Below, piece by piece: positions 28,050 to 36,192 of a stretch of 64,000 nucleotides of DNA. This stretch comes from Actinoplanes ianthinogenes (GTDB taxonomy: Bacteria > Actinomycetota > Actinomycetes > Mycobacteriales > Micromonosporaceae). The DNA is taken from contig NZ_AP023356.1 of assembly GCF_018324205.1 (NCBI RefSeq), forward strand, positions 4,109,501 to 4,173,500, in the 5' to 3' direction. The notes under the pieces were generated by a model. It was not told the DNA's origin, did not search any database, and worked only from the letters and a program-made list of their open reading frames with translations. How positions within the stretch are numbered: position 1 is the first letter of the stretch; the number at the start of each line of letters is the position of its first letter. The position numbers were made by a program, and so were the translations under genes.

Positions 28050-28125
28050 GCATGGTACGAGCACGGATTGCTCACCAGCCCGCCAAGGATCGGCAACCGG
28101 AACGCTTCGATCAGGGAGCTACCAG

Positions 28126-28473
28126 GTGTTCGACGACCTTTCCACCAACGCGCTGCGCGTGGCCGTCTCCGGACTGTCGGCGCGGCAGACCGCCATCGCC
28201 AACAACATCGCGAACGTCGAGACCCCGGGCTTCCGTGCCCGTAAGGTCAAGTTCGAGGAGGCGCTTCAGGGCGCCGTCGCGCGCGGCCAGTCGCCGCTCG
28301 GCATCACCCCGAGCGTCCAGGAGTCGCTGGAGCCGACCCGGCTCAACGGCAACAACGTCAACCTCGACGAGGAGACGCTGTCGCACATCGACACCACGAT
28401 GCGCTACCAGCTCACCCTCCGGGCCATCGACGGCAAGTACGGATTGCTGCGCGACGCCATCAAGGGAGCCTGA
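28126..28473 (+). CDS. flgB: Flagellar basal-body rod protein FlgB
   Basis: 115 residues from a GTG with GGGAG eight bases upstream. ALRVAVSGLSARQTAIANNIANVETPGFRARKVKF carries the ANNxANxxTPGF rod motif; the C-terminal TTMRYQLTLRAIDGKYGLLRDAI pairs with it. Proximal rod subunit, exported and assembled on the MS ring with FliE. First gene of the large plus-strand operon; flgC begins two bases after. Confidence 0.95.
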   Translation: MFDDLSTNALRVAVSGLSARQTAIANNIANVETPGFRARKVKFEEALQGAVARGQSPLGITPSVQESLEPTRLNGNNVNLDEETLSHIDTTMRYQLTLRAIDGKYGLLRDAIKGA

Positions 28474-28475
28474 CG

Positions 28476-28868
28476 ATGAGCATCTTCAACGCCATCGGGG
28501 TCGCGGGAACCGGCGTCACGGTCTACCGCAAGTGGCTCGACGCGGTCTCCGACAACATCGCGAACATGAACAACACCAGCCGTACCTCCGAGAACGCGTT
28601 CCAGGCCCGCTACGTGCAGGCCCGCGCCGCGCAGGACGGCAACGGCGCCGAGGTGGCCGGGGTGCAGCTCGGCAACGCCGAGGGCATCCTGGCCTACGAA
28701 CCGGACAACCCGCTCGCCGACTCCGAGGGGTACGTCCGCCGGCCGGACATCGACATGGGTAGCCAGATGGCTCAGATGATCATGGCGCAGCGCTCCTACC
28801 AGGCCAACCTCTCGGTGGTCGACCGGGCCCGGGACGCGTACACCGCCGCCATCAACCTCGGGAAGTGA
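28476..28868 (+). CDS. flgC: Flagellar basal-body rod protein FlgC
   Basis: 130 residues. The N-terminal NAIGVAGTGVTVYRKWLDAVSDNIANMNNTSRTSENAF has the rod motif and the C-terminal VDMGSQMAQMIMAQRSYQANLSVVDRA-type segment (here beginning IDMGS) is the matching helix. Proximal rod subunit, in operon with flgB and fliE. No flgF or flgG is found in the window, so the rest of the rod is unaccounted for. Confidence 0.95.
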   Translation: MSIFNAIGVAGTGVTVYRKWLDAVSDNIANMNNTSRTSENAFQARYVQARAAQDGNGAEVAGVQLGNAEGILAYEPDNPLADSEGYVRRPDIDMGSQMAQMIMAQRSYQANLSVVDRARDAYTAAINLGK

Positions 28869-28870
28869 TC

Positions 28871-29215
28871 ATGACTTCGGCGATCAATCCGATCGGCGGG
28901 CTCTCCGGCTTCAGCGGAATCTCCGGAATTTCGGGTATGTCAGGGATCTCCGACAACCTGGATCTCGACGAGGCCGCCAAGACCGCCAGCCCCAACACCG
29001 ACTTCGCCCGCATGTTGTCCAAGGGCCTGGAGAGCGTCCAGGCCTCCCAGACCAAGGCGAGCGATCTCGCCGTCCAGGTGGCCAACGGGCAGTTGCAGGA
29101 CCCCGCCCAGTACACGATGGCCGCCACCGAGGCGTCGCTCGGCCTCCAGATGACGCTGGCCGTCCGCAACAAGGCCGTCGAGGCGTTCCAAGAGATCATG
29201 AGGATGCAGGCCTGA
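28871..29215 (+). CDS. fliE: Hook-basal body adaptor FliE
   Basis: 114 residues. The C-terminal two thirds match FliE (FARMLSKGLESVQASQTKASDLAVQVANGQLQDPAQYTMAATEASLGLQMTLAVRNKAVEAFQEIMRMQ). It joins the rod to the MS ring and export gate. Residues about 8-27 form an odd Gly-Ile-Ser-rich run (GFSGISGISGMSGIS). Start ATG at 28871, two bases after the flgC stop; an in-frame GTG at 28865 overlaps flgC. Confidence 0.93.
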   Translation: MTSAINPIGGLSGFSGISGISGMSGISDNLDLDEAAKTASPNTDFARMLSKGLESVQASQTKASDLAVQVANGQLQDPAQYTMAATEASLGLQMTLAVRNKAVEAFQEIMRMQA

Positions 29216-29216
29216 G

Positions 29217-30839
29217 ATGACTGACCGCCTTCCCGCTCCGGTACGCCGCATAACGGACACCTTCAAGTCCTTCACGCCGGGACAGAAGGCTGTCACGATC
29301 TTCGCCGTCATCGCCATCGTCGTCGGCGGATACTTCTTCGCGACGTGGGCGGCCAAGCCGTCGTACGCGATCCTCTTCAACAACCTCTCGACGAAGGACG
29401 CGAGCGCCATCGTCGAGTCCTTGCAGAAGTCCAACACCTCATATGAGCTGGCGAACGACGGCCAGACCATCATGGTGCCGCGCGACCAGGTGAACTCCCT
29501 GCGCCTGCAACTCTCCGGCGAGGGCCTGCCCAACGACGAGGGCACCGGTTACTCGTTGCTGGACCAGCAGGGCATCACCACCAGCGACTTCATGCAGCAC
29601 GCGAACTACCAGCGGGCACTCGAGGGTGAGCTCGCCAAGACCATCAAGTCGATCGACGGCGTCGAGGCGGCCACCGTGCACCTGGTGATGCCGCAGAAGG
29701 ACGTCTTCGCCGACAGCAACGCCAAGACCACCGCCTCGGTGCTGGTCGCCTCCAAGGCCACCAGGCCGCTGACCTCCGACCAGGTGCAGTCGATCGTGCA
29801 CCTGGTCGCCTCCAGCGTCGAGGGCCTGGACCCCACCCAGGTCACGGTCGCCGGCGCGGACGGCAAGATCCTCTCCACCGGCGGCGGGGCGTCGATCGCC
29901 ACCGGCGGGGACAGCGGCTCCGAGGCGCAGACCGTCGAGTTCCAGAACCGGATGAACTCCTCGTTGCAGACCATGCTGGACCGGCTGGTCGGACCCGGGC
30001 ACTCGGTCGTGACCACCACCGCCGACCTGGACTTCGACCAGACCGAGACGCGGAGCAAGACGTACAGCTCGGACCCGTCGCTGCCGTCGCTCTCGGAGAC
30101 CAGCAGCTCGGAGACGTACAGCGGGAGCGGCGTCGGCAACGGCGGCGTGCTCGGCCCGGACAACATCCAGGTCCCGAACGGCGCCGGCTCGAACGGTCAG
30201 TACGCCAACAAGAACGAGGCCCGGCAGAACGCCCTCAACGAGGTGCAGGAGGTCCGCCGGAAGGCGCCCGGCAGCATCCGCCGGCTGAACGTCGCGGTCC
30301 TGCTGGACAGCACCACCGCCGCCTCGGTCGACCCGACCCAGGTGCAGCAGCTGGTCAGCTCGGCGGCCGGGATCGACGCCACCCGTGGTGACACCGTCGC
30401 GGTCAGCGCCATGCCGTTCGACACCTCGGCCCAGCAGGCGGCCCAGAACGAGCTCGCCGCGGCGGCCGCCGCGGACAAGCAGAACAAGCAGATGACCCTG
30501 GTCAAGACCGGCGCCCTCGCCTTCGTGGTGCTGGCCCTGATCTTCCTGGCCTGGCGGGCCAGCCGGCGGGCCAAGCGCCGCCAGCAGCTCACCGCGGAGG
30601 AGAAGGCGCACCTGGAGGAGATGCAGGCCGCGCTGGACGCCCAGCGGCAGGCCGAACTGGAGGCCACGCAGGCGATGAGCGCCGCCGCCATGATCGAGGG
30701 CGGCGTGCCGATGGAGGTGCACGACGAGGCCCGCGAGGAGCGGCATCGCGAGATCGAGCAGATGGTCCAGGAGAAGCCGGACGAAATGGCCACTCTCCTG
30801 CGAGGCTGGATGTCGGCAGACGCGACCACGCACCGCTGA
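29217..30839 (+). CDS. fliF: Flagellar MS-ring protein FliF
   Basis: 540 residues. A first membrane helix (about 22-44, AVTIFAVIAIVVGGYFFATWAA), the periplasmic-side ring-building domains with GEGLPNDEGTGYSLLDQ, ALEGELAKTIKSIDGVEAATVHLVMPQ and PTQVTVAGADGKIL, and a second membrane helix (about 433-450). The cytoplasmic tail (KPDEMATLLRGWMSAD) is the FliG-binding end. Forms the base ring that houses the export gate. Within the flgB operon, one base after fliE. Confidence 0.96.
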   Translation: MTDRLPAPVRRITDTFKSFTPGQKAVTIFAVIAIVVGGYFFATWAAKPSYAILFNNLSTKDASAIVESLQKSNTSYELANDGQTIMVPRDQVNSLRLQLSGEGLPNDEGTGYSLLDQQGITTSDFMQHANYQRALEGELAKTIKSIDGVEAATVHLVMPQKDVFADSNAKTTASVLVASKATRPLTSDQVQSIVHLVASSVEGLDPTQVTVAGADGKILSTGGGASIATGGDSGSEAQTVEFQNRMNSSLQTMLDRLVGPGHSVVTTTADLDFDQTETRSKTYSSDPSLPSLSETSSSETYSGSGVGNGGVLGPDNIQVPNGAGSNGQYANKNEARQNALNEVQEVRRKAPGSIRRLNVAVLLDSTTAASVDPTQVQQLVSSAAGIDATRGDTVAVSAMPFDTSAQQAAQNELAAAAAADKQNKQMTLVKTGALAFVVLALIFLAWRASRRAKRRQQLTAEEKAHLEEMQAALDAQRQAELEATQAMSAAAMIEGGVPMEVHDEAREERHREIEQMVQEKPDEMATLLRGWMSADATTHR

Positions 30840-30881
30840 GCGGCCGGCGCGACCACCACGCACCACCAGGAGGAGCAGGAG

Positions 30882-31907
30882 TTGACCACACCCGCGCTCA
30901 CCACGCTCTCCATGACGGGCGTACGCAAAGCGGCGATAATGCTGATCCAGTTCGGCAAGGAACAATCCGCGCAGGTGCTGGCGAACATGACCGAGAAGGA
31001 GGTCGAGGCGCTCTCCGCCGAGGTGGCGCGGCTGGGCAAACTCGACCCCGTTCAGGTCGACGACGTGATGGACGAGTTCTATGCCATGGCGACCACCCGG
31101 TTCGCCGGGTCGGGTGGCATGGACTACGCCCGTGAGCTGCTGGAGGCGTCGCTCGGCAAGGAGCGGGCGGCGCTGATCCTGGACCGGCTCGAAGCGTCGA
31201 TGAACGACATCCCGTTCAACTTCCTCAGCCACGCCGACCCCCGGCAGTTGCTCTCCTACGTGCAGTACGAGCACCCGCAGACCATTGCGCTGGTGCTGGC
31301 CCACATCCCGGCCGGGCTCGCTTCGTCGATCCTGGCCGGTCTGCCGCTGGAGGTGCAGACCGAGGTCGCGCACCGGATCGCGATCATGGACCGCACCTCG
31401 CCGGACATCATCCGGCAGGTGGAGAGCGCGTTGCAGCGCAAGCTCTCCAGCGTGCTCCAGCCGGACGAGCTCTCCACGGTCGGCGGCCTCGCGCCGCTGG
31501 TCGAGATCATCAACCGCGCCGACCGGACCACCGAGCGGCTCATCCTGGAAGCCCTGGAGGCACGCAGCCCGGAGCTGGCCGAGGAGATCCGGCGCAGGAT
31601 GTTCATGTTCGAGGACATCGTGAACCTGGAGGATCGGGCGGTGCAGCTGATCCTGCGCCAGGTGGAGCCGGCAGACTTGGCCACCGCCCTCAAGGGTGTG
31701 CCGGAGACGGTCCGCGACAAGGTCACCAAGAACCTCTCCGAGCGTGGCCGGGAGAACCTGCTGGAGGAGATGGACCTGCTCGGCCCGGTCAAGGTCAAGA
31801 TGGTCGAGGAGTCGCAGGCGAAGATCGTCGGCGTCATCCGCACCCTGGAGGACTCCGGCCAGATCGAGATCCAGCGCGGCGGCGATGTCGATGAGCTCAT
31901 CGCCTGA
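30882..31907 (+). CDS. fliG: Flagellar motor switch protein FliG
   Basis: 341 residues from a TTG with a long purine-rich SD (AGGAGGAGCAGGAG). N-terminal FliF-binding part (GVRKAAIMLIQFGKEQSAQVLANM), middle with the EHPQ motif (QYEHPQTIALVLAHI, about residue 130), C-terminal torque domain with the charged helix of the family (LILRQVEPADLATALKGVPETVRDKVTKNLSERGRENL). Transmits force from the MotA/MotB stator and changes direction with FliM/FliN. Confidence 0.96.
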   Translation: MTTPALTTLSMTGVRKAAIMLIQFGKEQSAQVLANMTEKEVEALSAEVARLGKLDPVQVDDVMDEFYAMATTRFAGSGGMDYARELLEASLGKERAALILDRLEASMNDIPFNFLSHADPRQLLSYVQYEHPQTIALVLAHIPAGLASSILAGLPLEVQTEVAHRIAIMDRTSPDIIRQVESALQRKLSSVLQPDELSTVGGLAPLVEIINRADRTTERLILEALEARSPELAEEIRRRMFMFEDIVNLEDRAVQLILRQVEPADLATALKGVPETVRDKVTKNLSERGRENLLEEMDLLGPVKVKMVEESQAKIVGVIRTLEDSGQIEIQRGGDVDELIA

Positions 31908-32559
31908 CCGGCCGGTGCTGCGCGGCGCGACCGCCCGGCAGGCGGCCGCCGCTCAGTTCGCCACCGACCTGCGCCTGCCCGAGCCGAACGATCCGAAGGT
32001 CCTCGAGGAGGAGCGGATGGCGGCCCGGACCACCGGCTACGCCGAGGGCTGGGCGCAGGGCAAACGCGACGCCGTGGCGGCCGCCGAGGAGGCCGCCGCC
32101 CGGGCGCGGGCCGCCGAGGAGCACCACGAGCACCGCCGGTCGGCCGCCCTGGCGCACGCCGTCAACGCGCTCGGCCGGGCCGTCACCGAGCTGGAGAACC
32201 AGCTCATGCCCACATTCACCGAGTTGCAGGAACTGGTGCTGGCCAGCGCGTTCGAGCTGGCCGAGGCGGTGATCGGGCGCACCCTGCACGACGACCCGGA
32301 GCGTGGGCAGGACGCGCTGCGCCGGGCGATGACCGCCGCGCCGGAACACGGCGACGTGGTGCTCCGCCTGCACCCCGAGGACTACGCGAACCTGGTCGGC
32401 GACGCCGACGGCGTCTTCGACTACCAGGGCCGCCGGATCAACCTGCACGCCGATCCCAGCCTGCGCCCCGGCGACGCGATCGCCGAGACCGGCACCGCGA
32501 CCGTCGACGCGACCATCGCGGCGGCGGTCGCGCGCGCCCGGGAGGCCCTGCGGATATGA
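31891..32559 (+). CDS. fliH: Flagellar export ATPase regulator FliH
   Basis: 222 residues. An N-terminal region with RTTGYAEGWAQGKRDA (a GxxxG-type helix), a long Ala/Arg/Glu coiled coil (about 55-115) and a C-terminal V-ATPase-stator-like domain (ELAEAVIGRTLHDDPERGQDALRRAM...VVLRLHPEDY). It binds FliI and the C ring. The start overlaps the end of fliG; an in-frame ATG at 31885 is equally possible because neither has a clear SD. Its stop overlaps the fliI start (ATGA). Confidence 0.9.
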   Translation: MSSSPDRPVLRGATARQAAAAQFATDLRLPEPNDPKVLEEERMAARTTGYAEGWAQGKRDAVAAAEEAAARARAAEEHHEHRRSAALAHAVNALGRAVTELENQLMPTFTELQELVLASAFELAEAVIGRTLHDDPERGQDALRRAMTAAPEHGDVVLRLHPEDYANLVGDADGVFDYQGRRINLHADPSLRPGDAIAETGTATVDATIAAAVARAREALRI

Positions 32560-33863
32560 CCGACGTCTTCCAGCACCGCATGCGGGCCGCCGTCGCGGCC
32601 GCCCGCCCCAGCGTCTCCGGCCGGGTCACCGGCGCGGTCGGCCTGCGGGTCACGGTCAGCGGGCTGGAGGCCAAGGTCGGCGAACTGCTCCAGATCGGCA
32701 CCGGCGCGGACGCGGTGCTCGCCGAGGTCGCGGCTCTCGACGGGCAGCAGCTCAACTGCCTGCCGCTGGGCCCGATCGCCGGGATCGGCGCCGGCACCCC
32801 GGCGATGAGCACCGGCGGCCCGCTGCGCATCTCGGTCGGCCCGGACCTGCGCGGACGCATCCTGGACGGGCTCGGCCGGCCGATGGACGGCGGGCCACCA
32901 CTGCGCGGCGAGCTGGTCGGCATCGAGCAGGCGCCACCCTCGGCGATGGAGCGCCAGCTGGTCGACAAGCCGATGTCGCTGGGCGTACGGGTGCTGGACA
33001 CCCTGGTCCCGTGCGGCCGCGGCCAGCGCATCGGCATCTTCGCCGGATCCGGCGTCGGCAAGTCCACCCTGATGAGCATGATCACCCGCGGCACCTCGGC
33101 CGAGCTGAACGTGGTCGCCCTGGTCGGCGAGCGCGGCCGCGAGGTGCGCGAGTTCATCGAGCACGACCTGGGCCCGGAGGGCCTGGCCCGCTCGGTGGTG
33201 GTGATCGCCACCTCGGACACGCCGCCGCTGGTGCGGCTCCGGGCCGGTTCGGTCGCCACCCGGATCGCCGAGTACTACCGCGACGAGGGCGCCGACGTCC
33301 TGCTGATGATGGACAGCGTGACCCGGGCCGCGATGGCCCAGCGCGAGGTCGGCCTCTCGGTCGGCGAGCCGCCCGCCACCCGCGGTTACCCCCCGTCGGT
33401 CTTCGCCATGCTGGCCAGCCTGCTGGAACGCGCCGGTCCGGGCGCCCGCGGCAGCATCACCGGCCTCTACACCGTGCTGGTCGAGGGCGACGACCACAAC
33501 GAGCCGATCGCCGACGCGGCCCGCTCGATCCTGGACGGCCACATCGTGCTGGACCGCAAACTCGCCACCGCCGGCCACTTCCCCAGCATCCAGGCCCTCG
33601 ACTCGATCTCCCGGGTAGCCAACAAGATCACGTCCCGCGAACAACGCGCCGACGCCACCGAACTACGCCGCCTGATGGCCGCCCACCGCGACGTCCGCGA
33701 ACTGGTCGAAATCGGCGCCTACGTCCCCGGCACCAACCCGGAGGCCGACCGCGCCAACGCCGCCTGGCCGCGCATCAGCGCCTTCCTCCGCCAGGACATC
33801 GACGAACGCATCACCGCCGACGACGCCTGGGCCCAGCTCCGGGCCCTGCTCGCCACCACCTGA
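32556..33863 (+). CDS. fliI: Flagellum-specific export ATPase FliI
   Basis: 435 residues, related to F1-ATPase beta. Walker A GIFAGSGVGKSTLM near residue 165, Walker B DVLLMMDSVTR near 250, and GEPPATRGYPPSVFAMLASLLERAG and TLYTVLVEGDD-like (here GLYTVLVEGDDHNEP) are FliI signatures. Powers loading of export substrates. The last conserved gene before a 0.8-kb gap with a repeat array; fliJ, its usual direct partner, follows that gap and has its own promoter. Confidence 0.97.
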   Translation: MTDVFQHRMRAAVAAARPSVSGRVTGAVGLRVTVSGLEAKVGELLQIGTGADAVLAEVAALDGQQLNCLPLGPIAGIGAGTPAMSTGGPLRISVGPDLRGRILDGLGRPMDGGPPLRGELVGIEQAPPSAMERQLVDKPMSLGVRVLDTLVPCGRGQRIGIFAGSGVGKSTLMSMITRGTSAELNVVALVGERGREVREFIEHDLGPEGLARSVVVIATSDTPPLVRLRAGSVATRIAEYYRDEGADVLLMMDSVTRAAMAQREVGLSVGEPPATRGYPPSVFAMLASLLERAGPGARGSITGLYTVLVEGDDHNEPIADAARSILDGHIVLDRKLATAGHFPSIQALDSISRVANKITSREQRADATELRRLMAAHRDVRELVEIGAYVPGTNPEADRANAAWPRISAFLRQDIDERITADDAWAQLRALLATT

Positions 33864-34017
33864 CCACTTCCGGACAAACCACCCTCGCTGCCGCGACGCC
33901 CGCCGACCACTTTCCGGATCATTCTCCGGTACGACTCGAAGCCCCGTGGCAATCGGCTCGCAAGGCCGCGATCGGTCCGGACCGCAGCGCGTGTCGTGCG
34001 GGTCCGCTGCCCCTCCC

Positions 34018-34390
34018 GGCTGGTCCTCACCGCCCTATCCGACGCCCCGATAGGGCCCTGAACACCAGCCCGACCACCCCGAGCTGGCCCTCACCGCCCC
34101 ACCCAACACCCCAATAGGGCCCTGAACACCAGCCCAACCGCCCAAGCTGGCCCTCACCGCCCCACCCAACACCCCCATAGGGCCCTGAACACCAGCCCAA
34201 CCCCCCGAGCTGGCCCTCACCGCCCTATCCGAGACCCCGATAGGGCCCTGAACACCAGCCGGACCCCGAGCTGGAGCTCACGGCCCCACCCGACGGCTCG
34301 ATCGGGCCCTGGAGACCAGCCCGAGTTGCGGGGCTGGACCTCATGGCCCTATCGGGCGCCCTGATAGGGCCGTGGAGACCAGCCGGAGGG
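34018..34390. repeat. Tandem array of the 63-bp repeat family (array 2, six units)
   Basis: The core TAGGGCCCTGAACACCAGCC (or a variant) starts at 34051, 34115, 34178, 34241, 34302 and 34365, spacings 64, 63, 63, 61 and 63. Each unit has CCAGCCC or CCAGCC, a GC spacer, AGCTGG(C), then CTCACCGCCC. Unit length and sequence match array 1 at 2207-2455 (shared AGGGCC, ACACCAGCCC, GCTGGCCC, CGCCCCA in the same order), so both belong to one family. Later units are more degraded than the first four. The array splits fliI from fliJ. Confidence 0.9.
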
Positions 34391-34569
34391 CGGGGGCGCG
34401 GCAGGGTCTGGAGTGGGTGCGGTCTCGCGTGGGGTGTGGACGGGACTGGGGTTGCCAGGCGGGCGAGACACTCAGTGCGTACCGAAAATGGGGTTGAAAT
34501 GGGCATCTCGTGCGGCGCGGGGCGGACCGGGGGCGAAGGCGGACGCCGCGACCGGGCCGGGGTCGAAAC

Positions 34570-34621
34570 CTGGTGCGGGTTGGGTGCAGGGGCTCAGCGA
34601 CCGGCGCGGGTGTGCCGAAGC
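34570..34621 (+). promoter_or_regulatory. FliA-type promoter and 11-bp repeat upstream of fliJ
   Basis: CTCAG (34593-34597), 16 bases, GCCGAAGC (34614-34621). Upstream at 34570-34587 CTGGTGC and TGGGTGC are 11 bases apart (GCACCCA and GCACCAG on the other strand). Predicted start near 34628, about 33 bases before the fliJ ATG. Confidence 0.65.
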
Positions 34622-34660
34622 GGTCAAGTGAGGGCCCCACCGCCCGGCTAGGAGGCCAGC

Positions 34661-35125
34661 ATGAACCGCCTGTTCCGACTCACTCCGGTGCTCCGCGCGC
34701 GGAAGGCGCAGGAGGACGCCGCCCGTGGCGAGCTGATTCAGTCCCGTGCCGAGGTTCGGGAGGCGCAGGCCCTGGTGAAGCGCCGGCAGCTCGACCTCGT
34801 CGGAGCGGACGCGCCGTCCGAGGGTTCGGCCCGGGCGATGGTCGCGGCCCTGGTGGCGCGGCAGTCGCTGGCCGCCGGGGTGTTCGGCGCGCAGCGGATG
34901 GTCACCGACGCCGAGGAGCTCGAGCGGGAGAAGCTGGCCGCCCTGACCGACGCGGCGAAGCGCCGGCGGGCCGTGGAGATGCTGTCCGAGCGGCACGCCG
35001 CCATGGTCAAGGCGCACGACCTGCGCACCGACCAGGCGAACCTGGACGAACTGGCGGTCACCGCGAAGGCCCGGAACGCGGCCAGCGGCGCGGCACCGGC
35101 CGGGGAGACCGGGGGCGACGCGTGA
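34661..35125 (+). CDS. fliJ: Flagellar export chaperone FliJ
   Basis: 154 residues, one long antiparallel coiled coil: FRLTPVLRARKAQEDAARGELIQSRAEVREAQALVKRRQ at the start and DAAKRRRAVEMLSERHAAMVKAHDLRTDQANLDELAVTAKAR at the end. FliJ sits in the FliI hexamer like the gamma stalk of ATP synthase and feeds FlhA. Good AGGAGG upstream. Starts the fliJ-hydrolase-fliK unit. Confidence 0.9.
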   Translation: MNRLFRLTPVLRARKAQEDAARGELIQSRAEVREAQALVKRRQLDLVGADAPSEGSARAMVAALVARQSLAAGVFGAQRMVTDAEELEREKLAALTDAAKRRRAVEMLSERHAAMVKAHDLRTDQANLDELAVTAKARNAASGAAPAGETGGDA

Positions 35126-35159
35126 GCCGGCGGGATCGTAGCGGAGCGGAGGGAACGGC

Positions 35160-36146
35160 ATGAGCCTCGGTGTATCCGGTGTCATGGGGCGCATCGCGGA
35201 GTTGCAGGAGCAGCTCGGCCTGACCCCGCCGCCGGCCGCCCTCGACGCGGCCGGGAAGTCCGGTGACAAGTTCGCGTCCGCGCTGGCCCGGGCGACCGGC
35301 GCCGGTCAGGGTACCGGCGCGGCGACCGGCCCGTCCGGCGGCGACGTGGTGGCGGCGGCGAAGAAGTACCTGGGTACGCCCTACGTCTTCGGCGGCACCG
35401 ACCCGAAGAAGGGTCTGGACTGCTCCGGCCTGGTCCAGCAGGTCTACGAGGATCTGGGCGTCAAGCTGCCGCGCAACTCGTGGCAGCAGGCGACCGCGGG
35501 CCGGCCGGTGGCGAGCCTGGCCGACGCGAAGCCGGGTGACGTGCTGGCGTTCGACTCGCCGGTCGACCACGTGGCGATCTACCTCGGTGACAACAAGATG
35601 ATCGCCGCGCCGAAGCCGGGCGACCACGTGAAGATCCAGTCGGTCTACGAGAAGCCGACCCACATCCGCCGGATCCTCGACGACGTGCCGGCCGCGGCGG
35701 TGCAGGACATGTCGTCGCTGCGCCCGGCCGGGCTGCGCGGGTCGGCGGCCGGTGGGCTGGCCGGGGTGCCGTACGCGGACCTGTTCCTCAAGGCCGGCGC
35801 CAAGCACGACGTCTCCCCGAAGCTGCTGGCCGCGGTCGCGAAGGTGGAGTCCGGGTACGACCCGAAAGCGGTCAGCCCGGCCGGGGCGCGCGGCATGATG
35901 CAACTGATGCCGGGCACCGCGCGCGGGCTCGGGGTGGACGACCCGTTCGATCCGGAGCAGGCCGTGGACGGGGCCGCGCGGATGCTGAAGGGCCTGCTCA
36001 AGGAGTTCAAGTCGGTGCCGCTGGCGCTGGCCGCGTACAACGCGGGCGGCGGGGCGGTGCACCGGTACGGCGGCATCCCGCCGTTCAGCGAGACCCAGGC
36101 GTATGTGCCGAAGGTGCAGAAGGCGCTGGCCGCGCTCGGCGGCTGA
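35160..36146 (+). CDS. Dual peptidoglycan hydrolase: NlpC/P60 endopeptidase plus lytic transglycosylase
   Basis: 328 residues. N-terminal leader (1-62) without a signal peptide; NlpC/P60 domain (about 63-175) with catalytic Cys88 in GLDCSGLV and His137 in PVDHVAIYLG; then an SLT lytic transglycosylase domain (about 200-328) with catalytic Glu230 in VAKVESGYDPKAVSP, GARGMMQLMPGTA and LALAAYNAGGGAV. The two activities cut stem peptides and glycan strands. Lying between fliJ and fliK, and lacking a Sec signal, it probably goes through the flagellar export path and opens the wall for the rod, the job of FlgJ elsewhere. A fusion of this kind in a flagellar operon is unusual. Confidence 0.9.
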   Translation: MSLGVSGVMGRIAELQEQLGLTPPPAALDAAGKSGDKFASALARATGAGQGTGAATGPSGGDVVAAAKKYLGTPYVFGGTDPKKGLDCSGLVQQVYEDLGVKLPRNSWQQATAGRPVASLADAKPGDVLAFDSPVDHVAIYLGDNKMIAAPKPGDHVKIQSVYEKPTHIRRILDDVPAAAVQDMSSLRPAGLRGSAAGGLAGVPYADLFLKAGAKHDVSPKLLAAVAKVESGYDPKAVSPAGARGMMQLMPGTARGLGVDDPFDPEQAVDGAARMLKGLLKEFKSVPLALAAYNAGGGAVHRYGGIPPFSETQAYVPKVQKALAALGG

Positions 36147-36192
36147 TCTTTCCCACGGTTGTGCAAACGGAGCAGTGAGGAGTCCCATCGCC

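Larger units (their letters stand above)
33864..34660. other. Gap between fliI and fliJ
   Basis: 797 bases. 33864-34017 shows nothing recognisable. 34018-34390 is the second 63-bp repeat array. 34391-34569 is G-rich on plus with no clear element. 34570-34621 holds the fliJ promoter and its upstream repeat. Open frames across the array reflect the 21-codon period and are not accepted as genes. Confidence 0.75.

Noticed and set aside
34018..34390. CRISPR array
   Set aside because: The units are contiguous tandem copies with no unique spacers, and no cas genes are present.
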